A stretch of DNA of 40,771 nt from Bacteroidales bacterium (GTDB lineage: Bacteria > Bacteroidota > Bacteroidia > Bacteroidales > VadinHA17): the NCBI GenBank assembly GCA_025455395.1, contig JALOMO010000014.1, forward strand, positions 1 through 40,771, read 5' to 3'. The notes below the pieces were generated by a model. It saw only the letters and a program-made list of their open reading frames with translations, was not told where the DNA came from and searched no databases. Both the position numbers and the translations under genes were made by a program. Shown in pieces: positions 9,021 through 17,428 of the stretch; within the stretch, counting starts at the first letter, position 1, and the number at the start of each line of letters is the position of its first letter.

Positions 9021-10205
9021 CTACCTGTACCATGCATGTGAGAAGTTATACTTGAACGAGAACTGCACCTTCAGGATATCTGTCTTCCAGTCATCGTTGA
9101 AATTCTCACGGGTGCCGTACTGCAGCTCAACTCCCATCATCGCATTCTGTGCCGGGTAATAAAGCAGGTTGGCAATGGCGTAATGACCCCTGCTGAAAGC
9201 ATCATCACTCATCCCTTCAGAGTTGGTAATATCAATCATCGAATAGCCCACGGAACTGGTGAATTTATCATTCCACTTCTGGTCTACAAATGCGACAATC
9301 CCTAATACCGGAAGGGTGACAGCCGGATTTGAGAGATCGTTCGTCACTCCCACATCAACCGGAGCATCGTTCATGTAGTTCTGAATACCCTGGCCATATA
9401 CAGCCTGAAACCTTCCTACTGTTGATTTCGTAAAACTCACGTTCGAGCTGAGGTTCAACCCCCATCCCACTGCGTTGCCGCTCAGATCATATTCATCTTC
9501 ATTCATATCTTCCCATGCCATGTAACGCAGAATCCCTGCCAGCTCAATATATCCAAAACCGAAAGCATGCCTGTACTCTGCCGAGAAGTCAGGAACAGGA
9601 AAATGACTGTTGATGTCTTCAAGTTCGATACGACCGGAGTAATCACCCTGGTCAGCGCTTGCACCCGGGCGTTCAAGGGCAAATGTAAGCCTGGTGTCAC
9701 CCTGTATTGGCATATATCGTACCTGTATGTTCCTGAAGAAGACCATACCTGTAGGTCCCCAGTATTCCACTGTATTCGGAAACACATCTATATCCATGAA
9801 AGGGCTCCAGTACTGGCCCACGCCAAATTTACCCAGTTCAGCATAGGCATGACGCAGCCTCATGGTTGTCTGGCCGGCATCTACACCCGTGCCGAAAAGC
9901 TCAAACTCGAAAATAGTCTTAAGCTCGCCGAGAGCGGTGGGTATGTAACCCTTAAATCCCAGCCTTGTCTGCCTGACACTGAAATAGGCGTTGCCGTCAG
10001 TTCCGTACTGACCTTCAGAGGAAGGAAGCTTGGTCGGACGTACCACATCAAACCAGTCAGGATGAATCTGGTTTGCGTTATAACCGGCATCCATCATAAT
10101 AAAACCGTAGATCTCAAAGGCTTTTTGCTGAGTGCTCTCCTGAGCAGAACCAGCTGCTGCAAAGAGCGCAAAAAAGGTAATCAAAGCAATTCTTTTGTGT
10201 TTCAT
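9021..10205 (-). CDS. Porin (DcaP-like / 16-strand porin family)
   Basis: Signal peptide, FSVRQTRLGFKGYIP, MRLRHAYAELGKFGVGQYWSPFMD; resembles the barrel of 18208-19986. Confidence 0.75.
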   Translation of the reverse strand: MKHKRIALITFFALFAAAGSAQESTQQKAFEIYGFIMMDAGYNANQIHPDWFDVVRPTKLPSSEGQYGTDGNAYFSVRQTRLGFKGYIPTALGELKTIFEFELFGTGVDAGQTTMRLRHAYAELGKFGVGQYWSPFMDIDVFPNTVEYWGPTGMVFFRNIQVRYMPIQGDTRLTFALERPGASADQGDYSGRIELEDINSHFPVPDFSAEYRHAFGFGYIELAGILRYMAWEDMNEDEYDLSGNAVGWGLNLSSNVSFTKSTVGRFQAVYGQGIQNYMNDAPVDVGVTNDLSNPAVTLPVLGIVAFVDQKWNDKFTSSVGYSMIDITNSEGMSDDAFSRGHYAIANLLYYPAQNAMMGVELQYGTRENFNDDWKTDILKVQFSFKYNFSHAWYR

Positions 10206-10310
10206 AGGACCAGTCTATTAGAATCATTTAATTAATAAATTTGATTTTCAAAAGATAACATTCCCCCAAAAAGGAGAATTGTCACTATAAAGATACTCGT
10301 TTTGCAGACT

Positions 10311-10318
10311 CAAAATTA
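10311..10318 (-). promoter_or_regulatory. Candidate Bacteroidota -7 box (TAATTTTG on minus) upstream of the porin
   Basis: CAAAATTA on + = TAATTTTG on -; no clear -33 element. Confidence 0.3.
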
Positions 10319-10340
10319 GACGGCTGCGTCTAGAATAAAA

Positions 10341-10371
10341 CAGCCGGCAATCAAGGAAAGATTGCCGGCTG
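10341..10371 (-). terminator. Rho-independent terminator downstream of DUF4136 gene
   Basis: cagccggcaatc-aaggaaa-gattgccggctg: perfect 12-bp stem, followed on minus by TTTTATT. Confidence 0.85.
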
Positions 10372-10393
10372 CAAATTCACAAAGTGAATCCCC

Positions 10394-10957
10394 TTATAGT
10401 TTCGGGGGATATTGCAGGAAGATCTGCTTCACCGCGTAGTTGATGTTCTCTTCTCTCTGCTTCTGGTTTGCATCAGGGTTTATGGTCTTTGTTCCCCTGC
10501 CCTGCCATACAAGCTGCTTCTTTGAAGCATCAATCATGTCAACAAAGAGTGTTCCGTCAACATATGTTTCATAATTGATCTGTGTGGTAGAGAAGCCCCC
10601 GCCATAACCGTACCTGTAACCTGCACCGTAATAGCCGCCGTAACCGCCATACCCGCCATAACCCGAAGTTGTGGCTGTTGCTGTCTGCTTCTGTTCACCC
10701 TTGAGTACAACATCGATAAGAACATCGGGGTTAGTCTCAACTTTTGAGAAGCCTTTTGCTGCCAGCTCTGCTGAGACGGCATTCAGAAGCCTGTTTTTAT
10801 TCAGGTCATCTATCTGGATATTCAGAGCTTCATCAGTGAAAGCATAGGTCTTATATGCAGCAAAATTTGCCGTAGAGTCAAAGTCTGAAGTGACTTTGAT
10901 CGAACTGCATGATACCGCAGTTGCGATAATGATTGATAAGAATAATAACTTCTTCAT
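10394..10957 (-). CDS. DUF4136-type lipoprotein
   Basis: Lipobox-like TAVSCSS; ...YKTYAF... N-term and ENINYAVKQIFLQYPP C-term; Gly/Tyr-rich insert. Confidence 0.75.
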   Translation of the reverse strand: MKKLLFLSIIIATAVSCSSIKVTSDFDSTANFAAYKTYAFTDEALNIQIDDLNKNRLLNAVSAELAAKGFSKVETNPDVLIDVVLKGEQKQTATATTSGYGGYGGYGGYYGAGYRYGYGGGFSTTQINYETYVDGTLFVDMIDASKKQLVWQGRGTKTINPDANQKQREENINYAVKQIFLQYPPKL

Positions 10958-10967
10958 ATTTCAGTTT

Positions 10968-11558
10968 TTAAAATTGTCCAAAAACGAATCCGAAATTCAG
11001 GGTAAAATATCCCTGGGCAGGCAGATCACCCGCCTTTAAGCCGTAGTAGTATTTTGCCAGTATCGTGAAATCAAGCCCGGGGCTTGCATTTATAAGCACA
11101 CCCAGTTCAGGCCTCACTGCAAAATGCCATGCATCACGTTCAAAGGTGTAGGTCCCCATATCTGTATTCTGAAGTGAATACATTGTACCAAGACCGAAAC
11201 CTGCATAAGGGGTCAACTTGCCATTGGTCTGCTTGTAGTAATCAACGGCAAAAAGAATCGGGAAATGGTTGCTGTAGTGCCATTGTTTACCGGAATAAGT
11301 AATGTTCCCATACTCATAAACATCATCTCCCTTTTCCTCGTAGAAAACATTCCATCCCATATCGAGGCCAACGCCAAGATCCTGCCTTACCATGCTGCGG
11401 TAGTCAATTGTAAAGCCCCTGAAGCTGACCTGGCCAATAAAGTCCTTCATTTCACCTGCACCAAATCCGATCGAATACTGCAATGATGTATAGTTTGACT
11501 GGGCAAAGGCCGGAACTGCAAGTAATGCAATAACTATAATAGTGTATATCTTTTTCAT
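10968..11558 (-). CDS. Outer-membrane beta-barrel protein
   Basis: Signal peptide MKKIYTIIVIALLAVPAFAQ starts at 11558; the track's upstream start (11723) adds an unlikely N-terminus overlapping the next gene. Confidence 0.7.
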   Translation of the reverse strand: MKKIYTIIVIALLAVPAFAQSNYTSLQYSIGFGAGEMKDFIGQVSFRGFTIDYRSMVRQDLGVGLDMGWNVFYEEKGDDVYEYGNITYSGKQWHYSNHFPILFAVDYYKQTNGKLTPYAGFGLGTMYSLQNTDMGTYTFERDAWHFAVRPELGVLINASPGLDFTILAKYYYGLKAGDLPAQGYFTLNFGFVFGQF

Positions 11559-11571
11559 GTCTAGCCTTTGT

Positions 11572-12198
11572 TTAGTTGGTTTGCAGATATGGAGAAATAG
11601 TAAAGGCCTTGTCAATGGCTTTTTCAACCCGTGCCTGATCAAAGACACCTGTAAGAAGGCCGCTGATAACACCTGTCCACTGCGGGAGGGGGTTTCCGTT
11701 TCCGCCAACAACATCAGGATCAATAAGCGTCATCATTATAGAACCGGTTGTGTAGGAGGAATACATATAGTAAGGAGGATAATATCCGCCGTAGCCCCAG
11801 CCGGGGTAGTAACCGCCATACCACCAGCCCCAGTAATCATACCAGTAGAAAACGGTTGTTGTCTCCCATGATGCCGGAAAAAGAAAGAGGTCAGGATTGG
11901 CTGCGACATCCACCTTCTGCCATCCGAGAGCAGTCATGTTGTCCTCGATCATCTTTAGAATCTTTGTTGCGGTAACATCAGGGATAAACTCCGGGTCTTC
12001 ACCATCCTCAAGATTCCCTGTAATTTTGACGATCCTGTCAGGCAATGCAAAGGTTGCTTTGCCTGCAAAATCATATTCATCATTGTGTGTGGTGAATACC
12101 ACATCCATCTCCTCTGCATAATCAGGCCCCTGGGGATAGCATCCCCATAGCATGGCCAGAGAGGCAAGAATTAAAATAAAGTTGATCTTTCTGTTCAT
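11572..12198 (-). CDS. DUF4136-like lipoprotein
   Basis: Lipobox-like SLAMLWGCYP; YWYDYWGWWYGGYYPGWGYGGYYPPYYMY insert; same layout as 10394-10957. Confidence 0.65.
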   Translation of the reverse strand: MNRKINFILILASLAMLWGCYPQGPDYAEEMDVVFTTHNDEYDFAGKATFALPDRIVKITGNLEDGEDPEFIPDVTATKILKMIEDNMTALGWQKVDVAANPDLFLFPASWETTTVFYWYDYWGWWYGGYYPGWGYGGYYPPYYMYSSYTTGSIMMTLIDPDVVGGNGNPLPQWTGVISGLLTGVFDQARVEKAIDKAFTISPYLQTN

Positions 12199-12278
12199 AT
12201 AGCAATTGTTTGATTAGGTAATTAACATAAATTATCAAATATAGTTCAGCCCCGATTCACTTCTTAAATTTCCGACTC

Positions 12279-12286
12279 CAAAGTTA
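12279..12286 (-). promoter_or_regulatory. Candidate -7 box TAACTTTG upstream of DUF4136-like gene
   Basis: CAAAGTTA on +, about 80 nt upstream of the ATG. Confidence 0.35.
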
Positions 12287-12382
12287 CATTAAGATTGGCA
12301 TAAAAAAATACTTAAGGTTAAGTAAAAACCATCGGGCAAATAATCCATATTGTTCTGTGGCTGCCTGATCATAATGTCATCT

Positions 12383-13156
12383 TCAAAACCTGAATCCAAT
12401 GTTTATCATATACCGGAAACCCGCAACATCAGATGAGCTGTTCTTGCTCACATCAAGTCCGTCACCCCCTATTAAAAAATCATTTCCCGGAAATTTTTCG
12501 TCAAGCATATCATTAATCTGGTCCAGGAGCATCTCCTCATCTTCAACTGTCAGGTCTGTGTCAAAATGACTTTTTATATTAAAATGCCACCAACCCGGGC
12601 CCATAAGGACCATATCAACAGCCAGTCGCTCCCAGAAAACAAACTGGTAACCAAGCTGAAACCCGACGAAGTTCGCGACAACATCAAACCCTGTTTCGAC
12701 TTTACCTGTGTAAGTAGTTGTTTCAAGATCCCATGTAAGGTCCCGTGAAAACCAGTTGAATGAATAATAGGGTCCGATGTAGATTCCTCTAGGTGCCTTG
12801 TATTTATTCTCCTTTTGCAGGTAAAAGCGGTAATCAAGCGAGAGATTGAATCCCTTGTCATCCTGAAACTCTTCCAATCCAAGCGAATCAGAAGTATAGG
12901 AGAATTTGGGAAAGCCTGTCCTCCCGATATTTATTGAGGCCGACTGATAATCCTTAATTATCCTCTCGTATCCGAAAACATTGAATTTATAAGCGAAGAG
13001 TAAGGGATTCGAAAGATTCAATCTTATCGTGTTCTTAAAATTCTTCACCGTATCCTCCTGACCATGGCATGGGAGAAATGATGTACCTGTGATGACAATA
13101 ATGATCATTATGCTGCTGAATAGCATTGATCTGTATTGCTTTGATGATGGAACCAT
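12383..13156 (-). CDS. Secreted outer-membrane beta-barrel protein, uncharacterised
   Basis: Signal peptide, amphipathic strands, C-terminal GFRYMINIGFRF. Confidence 0.6.
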   Translation of the reverse strand: MVPSSKQYRSMLFSSIMIIIVITGTSFLPCHGQEDTVKNFKNTIRLNLSNPLLFAYKFNVFGYERIIKDYQSASINIGRTGFPKFSYTSDSLGLEEFQDDKGFNLSLDYRFYLQKENKYKAPRGIYIGPYYSFNWFSRDLTWDLETTTYTGKVETGFDVVANFVGFQLGYQFVFWERLAVDMVLMGPGWWHFNIKSHFDTDLTVEDEEMLLDQINDMLDEKFPGNDFLIGGDGLDVSKNSSSDVAGFRYMINIGFRF

Positions 13157-13304
13157 GACTTTTATTGCTTAGTTTTTTTAAGAGCTCCTGTGCTTGCTGA
13201 TAAAATCAAAGAAGGTCAAAGATAAGTCTTAATCACTCAATTTTGCAGACGGATACGTTTATTAAATATTTTTATAAAAGGGAGGAGGCATGAATCAAAA
13301 GACC

Positions 13305-13410
13305 TTGGTGTCCCTTTGTGAAACCCTTTGTGTCCTTGGTGGTAAAATATAAATCATTGAACCACAAAGAATCACAAGGGAAAGGCACAAAGTCGCACAA
13401 AGGAAAACTC
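13305..13410. repeat. Imperfect inverted repeat of the 'CTTTGTGTC...ACCACAAAG' type
   Basis: tggtgtccctttgtgaaaccctttgtgtccttggtggt ... accacaaagaatcacaagggaaaggcacaaagtcgcacaaagg. Confidence 0.6.
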
Positions 13411-13495
13411 ACACTTATCCTTTAAACACAGCTCACTGACCTGGAAGAAATTACCAGATGCTAATTCATTGGTGTCCATCCCGCTGAGGGGAAGT

Positions 13496-14248
13496 TTAAT
13501 ACCCGAACATCTCGGCAGTATTGAACTGCCATGAAACCGAAACATAGAATACCTGCGACTCCTTGTAGCGGGAGAGGTCACTGACGCTGAAAGATGATCC
13601 CTCATTTGAGTTACTGCTTACCCTGTAATCAGTATCGAGAAAATCATTCAGATAATACTTGAACTTCAGGTTAACGCCTCCGGGCAGCTGCACACCTGCA
13701 AAGAAGGAAGGAAGGAATGTCGGGGTCTGGTTCGCAAACCACTTGGTAGACTTTGTCTTTGAGTCGTCCCTGTCGAAGCTCCCTGTCCAGTATTTCTCCT
13801 TGAAAGCAACAGCCAGTTCTATTTCACCCCCGCCATAGAAATAGAAGTGCTTGTCAAAGGATCCGAATTTGACAGCAAGAGGTAATCCCAGCAGATATTG
13901 CCTTCTTATGATCTTGTAATCTTCATAGGGGGTATCTTCTGATACCGTCTGAGGCAGCGTCTCGTCGGTTATCATACCTACGTTCCTCACTCCGAGACCT
14001 GAGTACAACCCGAATTTGTCATTCACATCATAGTGAATATACTGTCCGAAGTGAAAAAATACAGTCCAGCGGACATTATCTGCTGCAACCCTTGCATCAG
14101 GATATTGATCCAGAAAATCCTGGGTAAATGAGGTGGTGCTCTGGCTGAAGATCATCTCTCCGCCGGTAACCGGGTATATATTCTGGGCAAAAATGCCACT
14201 GCTGATCAGACTGAAGCCAATCATAATAAAAAATAGTCTCTTTTTCAT
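13496..14248 (-). CDS. Outer-membrane beta-barrel protein, uncharacterised
   Basis: Signal peptide MKKRLFFIMIGFSLISSGIFAQ; beta-strand-rich with terminal VFYVSVSWQF. Confidence 0.65.
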   Translation of the reverse strand: MKKRLFFIMIGFSLISSGIFAQNIYPVTGGEMIFSQSTTSFTQDFLDQYPDARVAADNVRWTVFFHFGQYIHYDVNDKFGLYSGLGVRNVGMITDETLPQTVSEDTPYEDYKIIRRQYLLGLPLAVKFGSFDKHFYFYGGGEIELAVAFKEKYWTGSFDRDDSKTKSTKWFANQTPTFLPSFFAGVQLPGGVNLKFKYYLNDFLDTDYRVSSNSNEGSSFSVSDLSRYKESQVFYVSVSWQFNTAEMFGY

Positions 14249-14360
14249 TTTTTTAAATTTTAAAACAGACCACGAATATATTATTAAATCCTATAATGGT
14301 ATCAACCGGATAAACTGTTTTTTGACCTATCCGTGCAAAATCCTCCCATATCCGATAAAA

Positions 14361-14472
14361 AACTTACTGAGTCAGCATTATCCAAGACAGCAACAAACCC
14401 GGGATGAGGCTCCGGTCGGGAAGCCAGGCTGCAACAAAGTCAGGTAGATCCTATGCCCCGCTGAGAGTACCT
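14361..14472 (+). ncRNA. Candidate structured RNA (rod-like; SRP-RNA-like apical motif), unverified; strand uncertain
   Basis: GC-rich block in AT-rich intergenic DNA. Nested pairings TCAG/CTGA, CAGC/GCTG, GGCT/AGCC around AGGCTCC-GGTC-GGGAAGCCAG, resembling AGGUCC-GGAA-GGAAGCAG of SRP domain IV only loosely. Confidence 0.25.
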
Positions 14473-14473
14473 G

Positions 14474-14504
14474 TTGAAAATCAGCGTTCTTTTTCGTAAC
14501 TTTG
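14474..14504 (+). promoter_or_regulatory. Candidate Bacteroidota promoter: TTG-N20-TAACTTTG
   Basis: TTG at 14474, TAACTTTG at 14497-14504, 33 nt before the ATG at 14537. Confidence 0.55.
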
Positions 14505-14536
14505 TGCAGTTTAGAAATGTCCAATCTCAGAATATT

Positions 14537-15757
14537 ATGAATAGAAGCTTCCTCCTATTAATACTGCTGGCAATCACTGTCATGAGTAGCCCGGCCTTTC
14601 CCCAGGCTGAGACTCAGAGTGCCGGCGACACCACCCTCCTGGGCCTTCCCGGAGATAATCTGGACCTCTTTGCTGTGCTGAATATATTTCAGCAGTCAAA
14701 GACCATTGAGAACTTTGAACAATCACTTAATGAAGCAGAAACAGGGATCAATAATCTCGATCTGGACCTTAATGATACCGTTGATTTCATAAAGGTTGTG
14801 ACAAAACAGAAAGATGCTGATTTCTCATTTATTCTTCAGGTTGACGTCAGCAAAACAGAGATACAGGATGTGGCAGTGATCTTTGTGTCAAAGGACAAAG
14901 AGGGAAAAGTTACGATGCAGATTGTCGGGGATAAAGATCTGTATGGTGAAAATTACGTCATTGAACCTGCTCCGCCTGCTAAGGCAGTCACTGCAAATCC
15001 GGGCTACACAGGCCCCGAGCCTGTTACTGTGAGCGTTCCGGCAACAACCACGACGGTTGTGGTGGAGACAACTCCGATAGTTCAATATGTCTATTCACCG
15101 GTCTATGTGCCTTACTATCCGCCATATTACTATGGATATTACCCGCCTTATTTTGGATTTTTTACCGTGATGGCAGTCGGTATTTATCGTCATAATAATT
15201 ATTATCACCACGGAGGCTACTATGGCGGTCATGGCGGAAATGTAGTGATACATAATGAAAATAATTTCAATAACTACAATAACTCGCGAAACAGTTCCAA
15301 TACTGTAAACCACAATAAAGCCAGCGGTAATTATAATCGTAATAATGCCTCTGCCCGACCCTCGACAGGGGCATCTGCCTCGACACGACCCTCGACCGGA
15401 GCCTCTGCGTCGACCCGTCCCTCGACAGGGGCCTCTGCATCAACACGTCCTTCGACAGGAGCCTCAGCATCAACCAGGCCATCATCGGGAACCTCTGCAT
15501 CAACGAGGCCGTCAACAGGTACTTCTGCATCGACAAGGCCATCAACCGGGTCTTCTGCATCAACACGGCCCTCTTCATCTTCTTCAAACTATGGAGGTAG
15601 TACCAGATCAAGCAGTGGTTACAGCGGTGGTTCAAGGGGAAGCAGCAGCTATGGAGGGAATACCAGATCAAGCAGTGGTTACAGCGGCGGGGGATACAGC
15701 GGCGCCTCGAGAGGTGGTGGCGGCGGATTCTCCAGAGGTGGCGGCGGCAGGAGATGA
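14537..15757 (+). CDS. Secreted low-complexity protein with decapeptide repeats (ASASTRPSTG)n and Gly/Ser-rich tail
   Basis: Signal peptide MNRSFLLLILLAITVMSSPAFPQ at 14537 (track start 14474 lies in the promoter); PYYPPYYYGYYPPYF stretch, repeats, SRGGGGGFSRGGGGRR end. Confidence 0.75.
   Translation: MNRSFLLLILLAITVMSSPAFPQAETQSAGDTTLLGLPGDNLDLFAVLNIFQQSKTIENFEQSLNEAETGINNLDLDLNDTVDFIKVVTKQKDADFSFILQVDVSKTEIQDVAVIFVSKDKEGKVTMQIVGDKDLYGENYVIEPAPPAKAVTANPGYTGPEPVTVSVPATTTTVVVETTPIVQYVYSPVYVPYYPPYYYGYYPPYFGFFTVMAVGIYRHNNYYHHGGYYGGHGGNVVIHNENNFNNYNNSRNSSNTVNHNKASGNYNRNNASARPSTGASASTRPSTGASASTRPSTGASASTRPSTGASASTRPSSGTSASTRPSTGTSASTRPSTGSSASTRPSSSSSNYGGSTRSSSGYSGGSRGSSSYGGNTRSSSGYSGGGYSGASRGGGGGFSRGGGGRR
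15371..15580 (+). repeat. 7 x 30-bp in-frame tandem repeat encoding [ATS]SASTRPS[TS][GS]
   Basis: gcatctgcctcgacacgaccctcgaccgga etc.; peptide conserved while synonymous positions differ. Confidence 0.9.
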
Positions 15758-15797
15758 TGACAGGCAAAGCAATTAAGAGGCTGTAATAACAGATTTT

Positions 15798-16007
15798 TTA
15801 CCACCCCGTCTCCCGATTTCATCGGGAGCCACCCCTCCTTAAAAAGGAGGGGAAATGCCTGAATTTAAATATTTTAACTTTCTCCTCCTTGATAAGAGCC
15901 TGCCCCGTGAAGCCGGCAGGATGAACGGGGAGGAGTACCCCGATCCGCCAGCCTTCGGAGGCCGAAGTATAGACGGAGGCCTCTGGCGGATCGGGGGGAG
16001 GTGGTTA
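15798..16007. repeat. Hairpin-rich intergenic element (three nested/adjacent palindromes)
   Basis: ctcccgat-ttc-atcgggag (15810-15828); cccctcctt-aaa-aaggagggg (15832-15852); 14-bp arms ccccgatccgccag (15938-15951) / ctggcggatcgggg (15983-15996) with inner cttcgg-agg-ccgaag. Confidence 0.8.
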
Positions 16008-16041
16008 CTTTTAAGGCCCCTCCGATATCAATCATTCTTGC

Positions 16042-16536
16042 TTACTCCAAATTAAGCGGCAGATCAGATGTGCTCATATCCCTGATACAGACATACCTTC
16101 CATCTCTCTTCTCAAATATGCTGATATAATTACCGGAATTAACCACTGCAGCTGACGGGTCTACTACTTTGTAATAACCAATCTCAACCACCAGGCTCCC
16201 GTCATTCTGCACAAAGACCTCATTGGTTGTAAAAGATATCTTGTTTTGTGACAGGGTATCGAGATTGGCCCTGTAGTATTCCACTATTGCATCTTTCCCA
16301 ACCATCGCAGGTCTGTTCTGAGCAAACGATACCGCATCATCAGCATAATAGCCTATATTTTTTATTTCACCGGAATTGAAAATTTCAGCAAATTCATTCT
16401 CCTTTGCCTGAATCTCCTTTTTTATCTGCTCCATATCAACCGCCGGCACTGCAGATTCCGTCTTTTTCGTACAGCAGGCATTCATCGATAATAAAGCTGA
16501 TAATAATAATGCTCCACCTATAACCCTGTTTTTCAT
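16042..16536 (-). CDS. SnoaL/DUF4440-like (NTF2 fold) lipoprotein
   Basis: Lipobox-like ALLSMNACC; ADDAVSFAQNRPAMVGKDAIVEYYRANL ... DMSTSDLP. Confidence 0.7.
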   Translation of the reverse strand: MKNRVIGGALLLSALLSMNACCTKKTESAVPAVDMEQIKKEIQAKENEFAEIFNSGEIKNIGYYADDAVSFAQNRPAMVGKDAIVEYYRANLDTLSQNKISFTTNEVFVQNDGSLVVEIGYYKVVDPSAAVVNSGNYISIFEKRDGRYVCIRDMSTSDLPLNLE

Positions 16537-16726
16537 AGCCTATCGATTTTTAATTTCATGTATCCGTTAACTAACCTGAAAAGAAAGCCTGGTCAGTAAA
16601 TCACTGCCAGAATGTAAAAGTACAAAAATAGTTCATGGCATCACAAATGTTTCGCGGATGTTGCACCATAACCGCATTTCCATTCAAATACTATTTATTA
16701 AGTATCTCCTGATGCGGGAAATGAGC

Positions 16727-16734
16727 TATCTTTG
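16727..16734 (+). promoter_or_regulatory. Candidate -7 box TATCTTTG
   Basis: TAnnTTTG 53 nt upstream of ATG at 16788; no strong -33 match. Confidence 0.4.
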
Positions 16735-16787
16735 GTCTTCTTATCAGATAAAAATGAATATGTCTAACATTTTAATTTATTAACATT

Positions 16788-17321
16788 ATGAAACGCAACC
16801 TGCTAATCCTGGTAATTACAATGTGCTCTGTCTCACTCCTGGCACAGGAGAACATGGTAACCATCAGCGGAGGATATGTATTTGGCAATATCGATGAGAT
16901 AAGTGCCAGCACCTCAGGATGGAGAATAAACGGCCTTTATGAGTTTAATCCAAACGCCGGAAAGATATCTCACGGCCTCTCGGTAGGTTATATGCAAACC
17001 CAGGGAAGCTCATCGGCTTCCGATTATAAACTCTCATCGTGGCCGATTTACTATGCCCCGAAATACCTCTTCGGTAATGATTCTTTCAATGCCTTCATAA
17101 AGGGGGCCCTTGGTATGCACTTCTCGAATACTGAGAGAATTGCCCTGTTAAGTGTTGAATGGGATGATTTTGGATTCTATGGAGGAGCCGGCGCAGGTAT
17201 AACGAAATATTTCGGCAGTTTATTTATAACAGCCGAATATGAATTTGCCTGGATGTCGAACAGCTCATATAAGAACGGTATTGTCAATACTGTTATGGGC
17301 GGTATAGGTTTCAGGTTCTGA
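16788..17321 (+). CDS. Outer-membrane beta-barrel protein
   Basis: Signal peptide MKRNLLILVITMCSVSLLAQ; terminal VNTVMGGIGFRF. Confidence 0.7.
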   Translation: MKRNLLILVITMCSVSLLAQENMVTISGGYVFGNIDEISASTSGWRINGLYEFNPNAGKISHGLSVGYMQTQGSSSASDYKLSSWPIYYAPKYLFGNDSFNAFIKGALGMHFSNTERIALLSVEWDDFGFYGGAGAGITKYFGSLFITAEYEFAWMSNSSYKNGIVNTVMGGIGFRF

Positions 17322-17428
17322 AGATATTTTCAACTTTCAGGTCAAAGATCTTCCGGAAAGGAGTAACCGCAATCTTTATCGTTGCGCTTGCCTCGTTCAT
17401 TATTACTGAAGATTCAACCGCCCAGGAG

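Noticed and set aside
9567-10235. 222-aa + strand ORF
   Set aside because: Antisense to the porin gene with a clear signal peptide and barrel; atypical composition.
13372-13605. 77-aa minus ORF
   Set aside because: Overlaps the 3' end of the 13496-14248 gene and the inverted repeat; no support.
14321-14440. Cobalamin riboswitch suggested by gtgcaaaatcc and gggaagcc words
   Set aside because: The conserved B12-box core and order of elements are not present; downstream gene unrelated.
14455-14490. TPP (THI-box) riboswitch suggested by CTGAGA near 14461
   Set aside because: The rest of the THI-box core (ACC...AACCTGAT in correct order) is absent, and no thiamine gene follows.
15371-15580. CRISPR-like 30-bp periodicity
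   Set aside because: In-frame coding repeat with no spacers.
15267-15776. Long ORFs on the minus strand (15267-15767) and in a second + frame (15345-15776)
   Set aside because: Stop-free frames produced by the 30-bp repeat and GC-rich codons; low-complexity translations.
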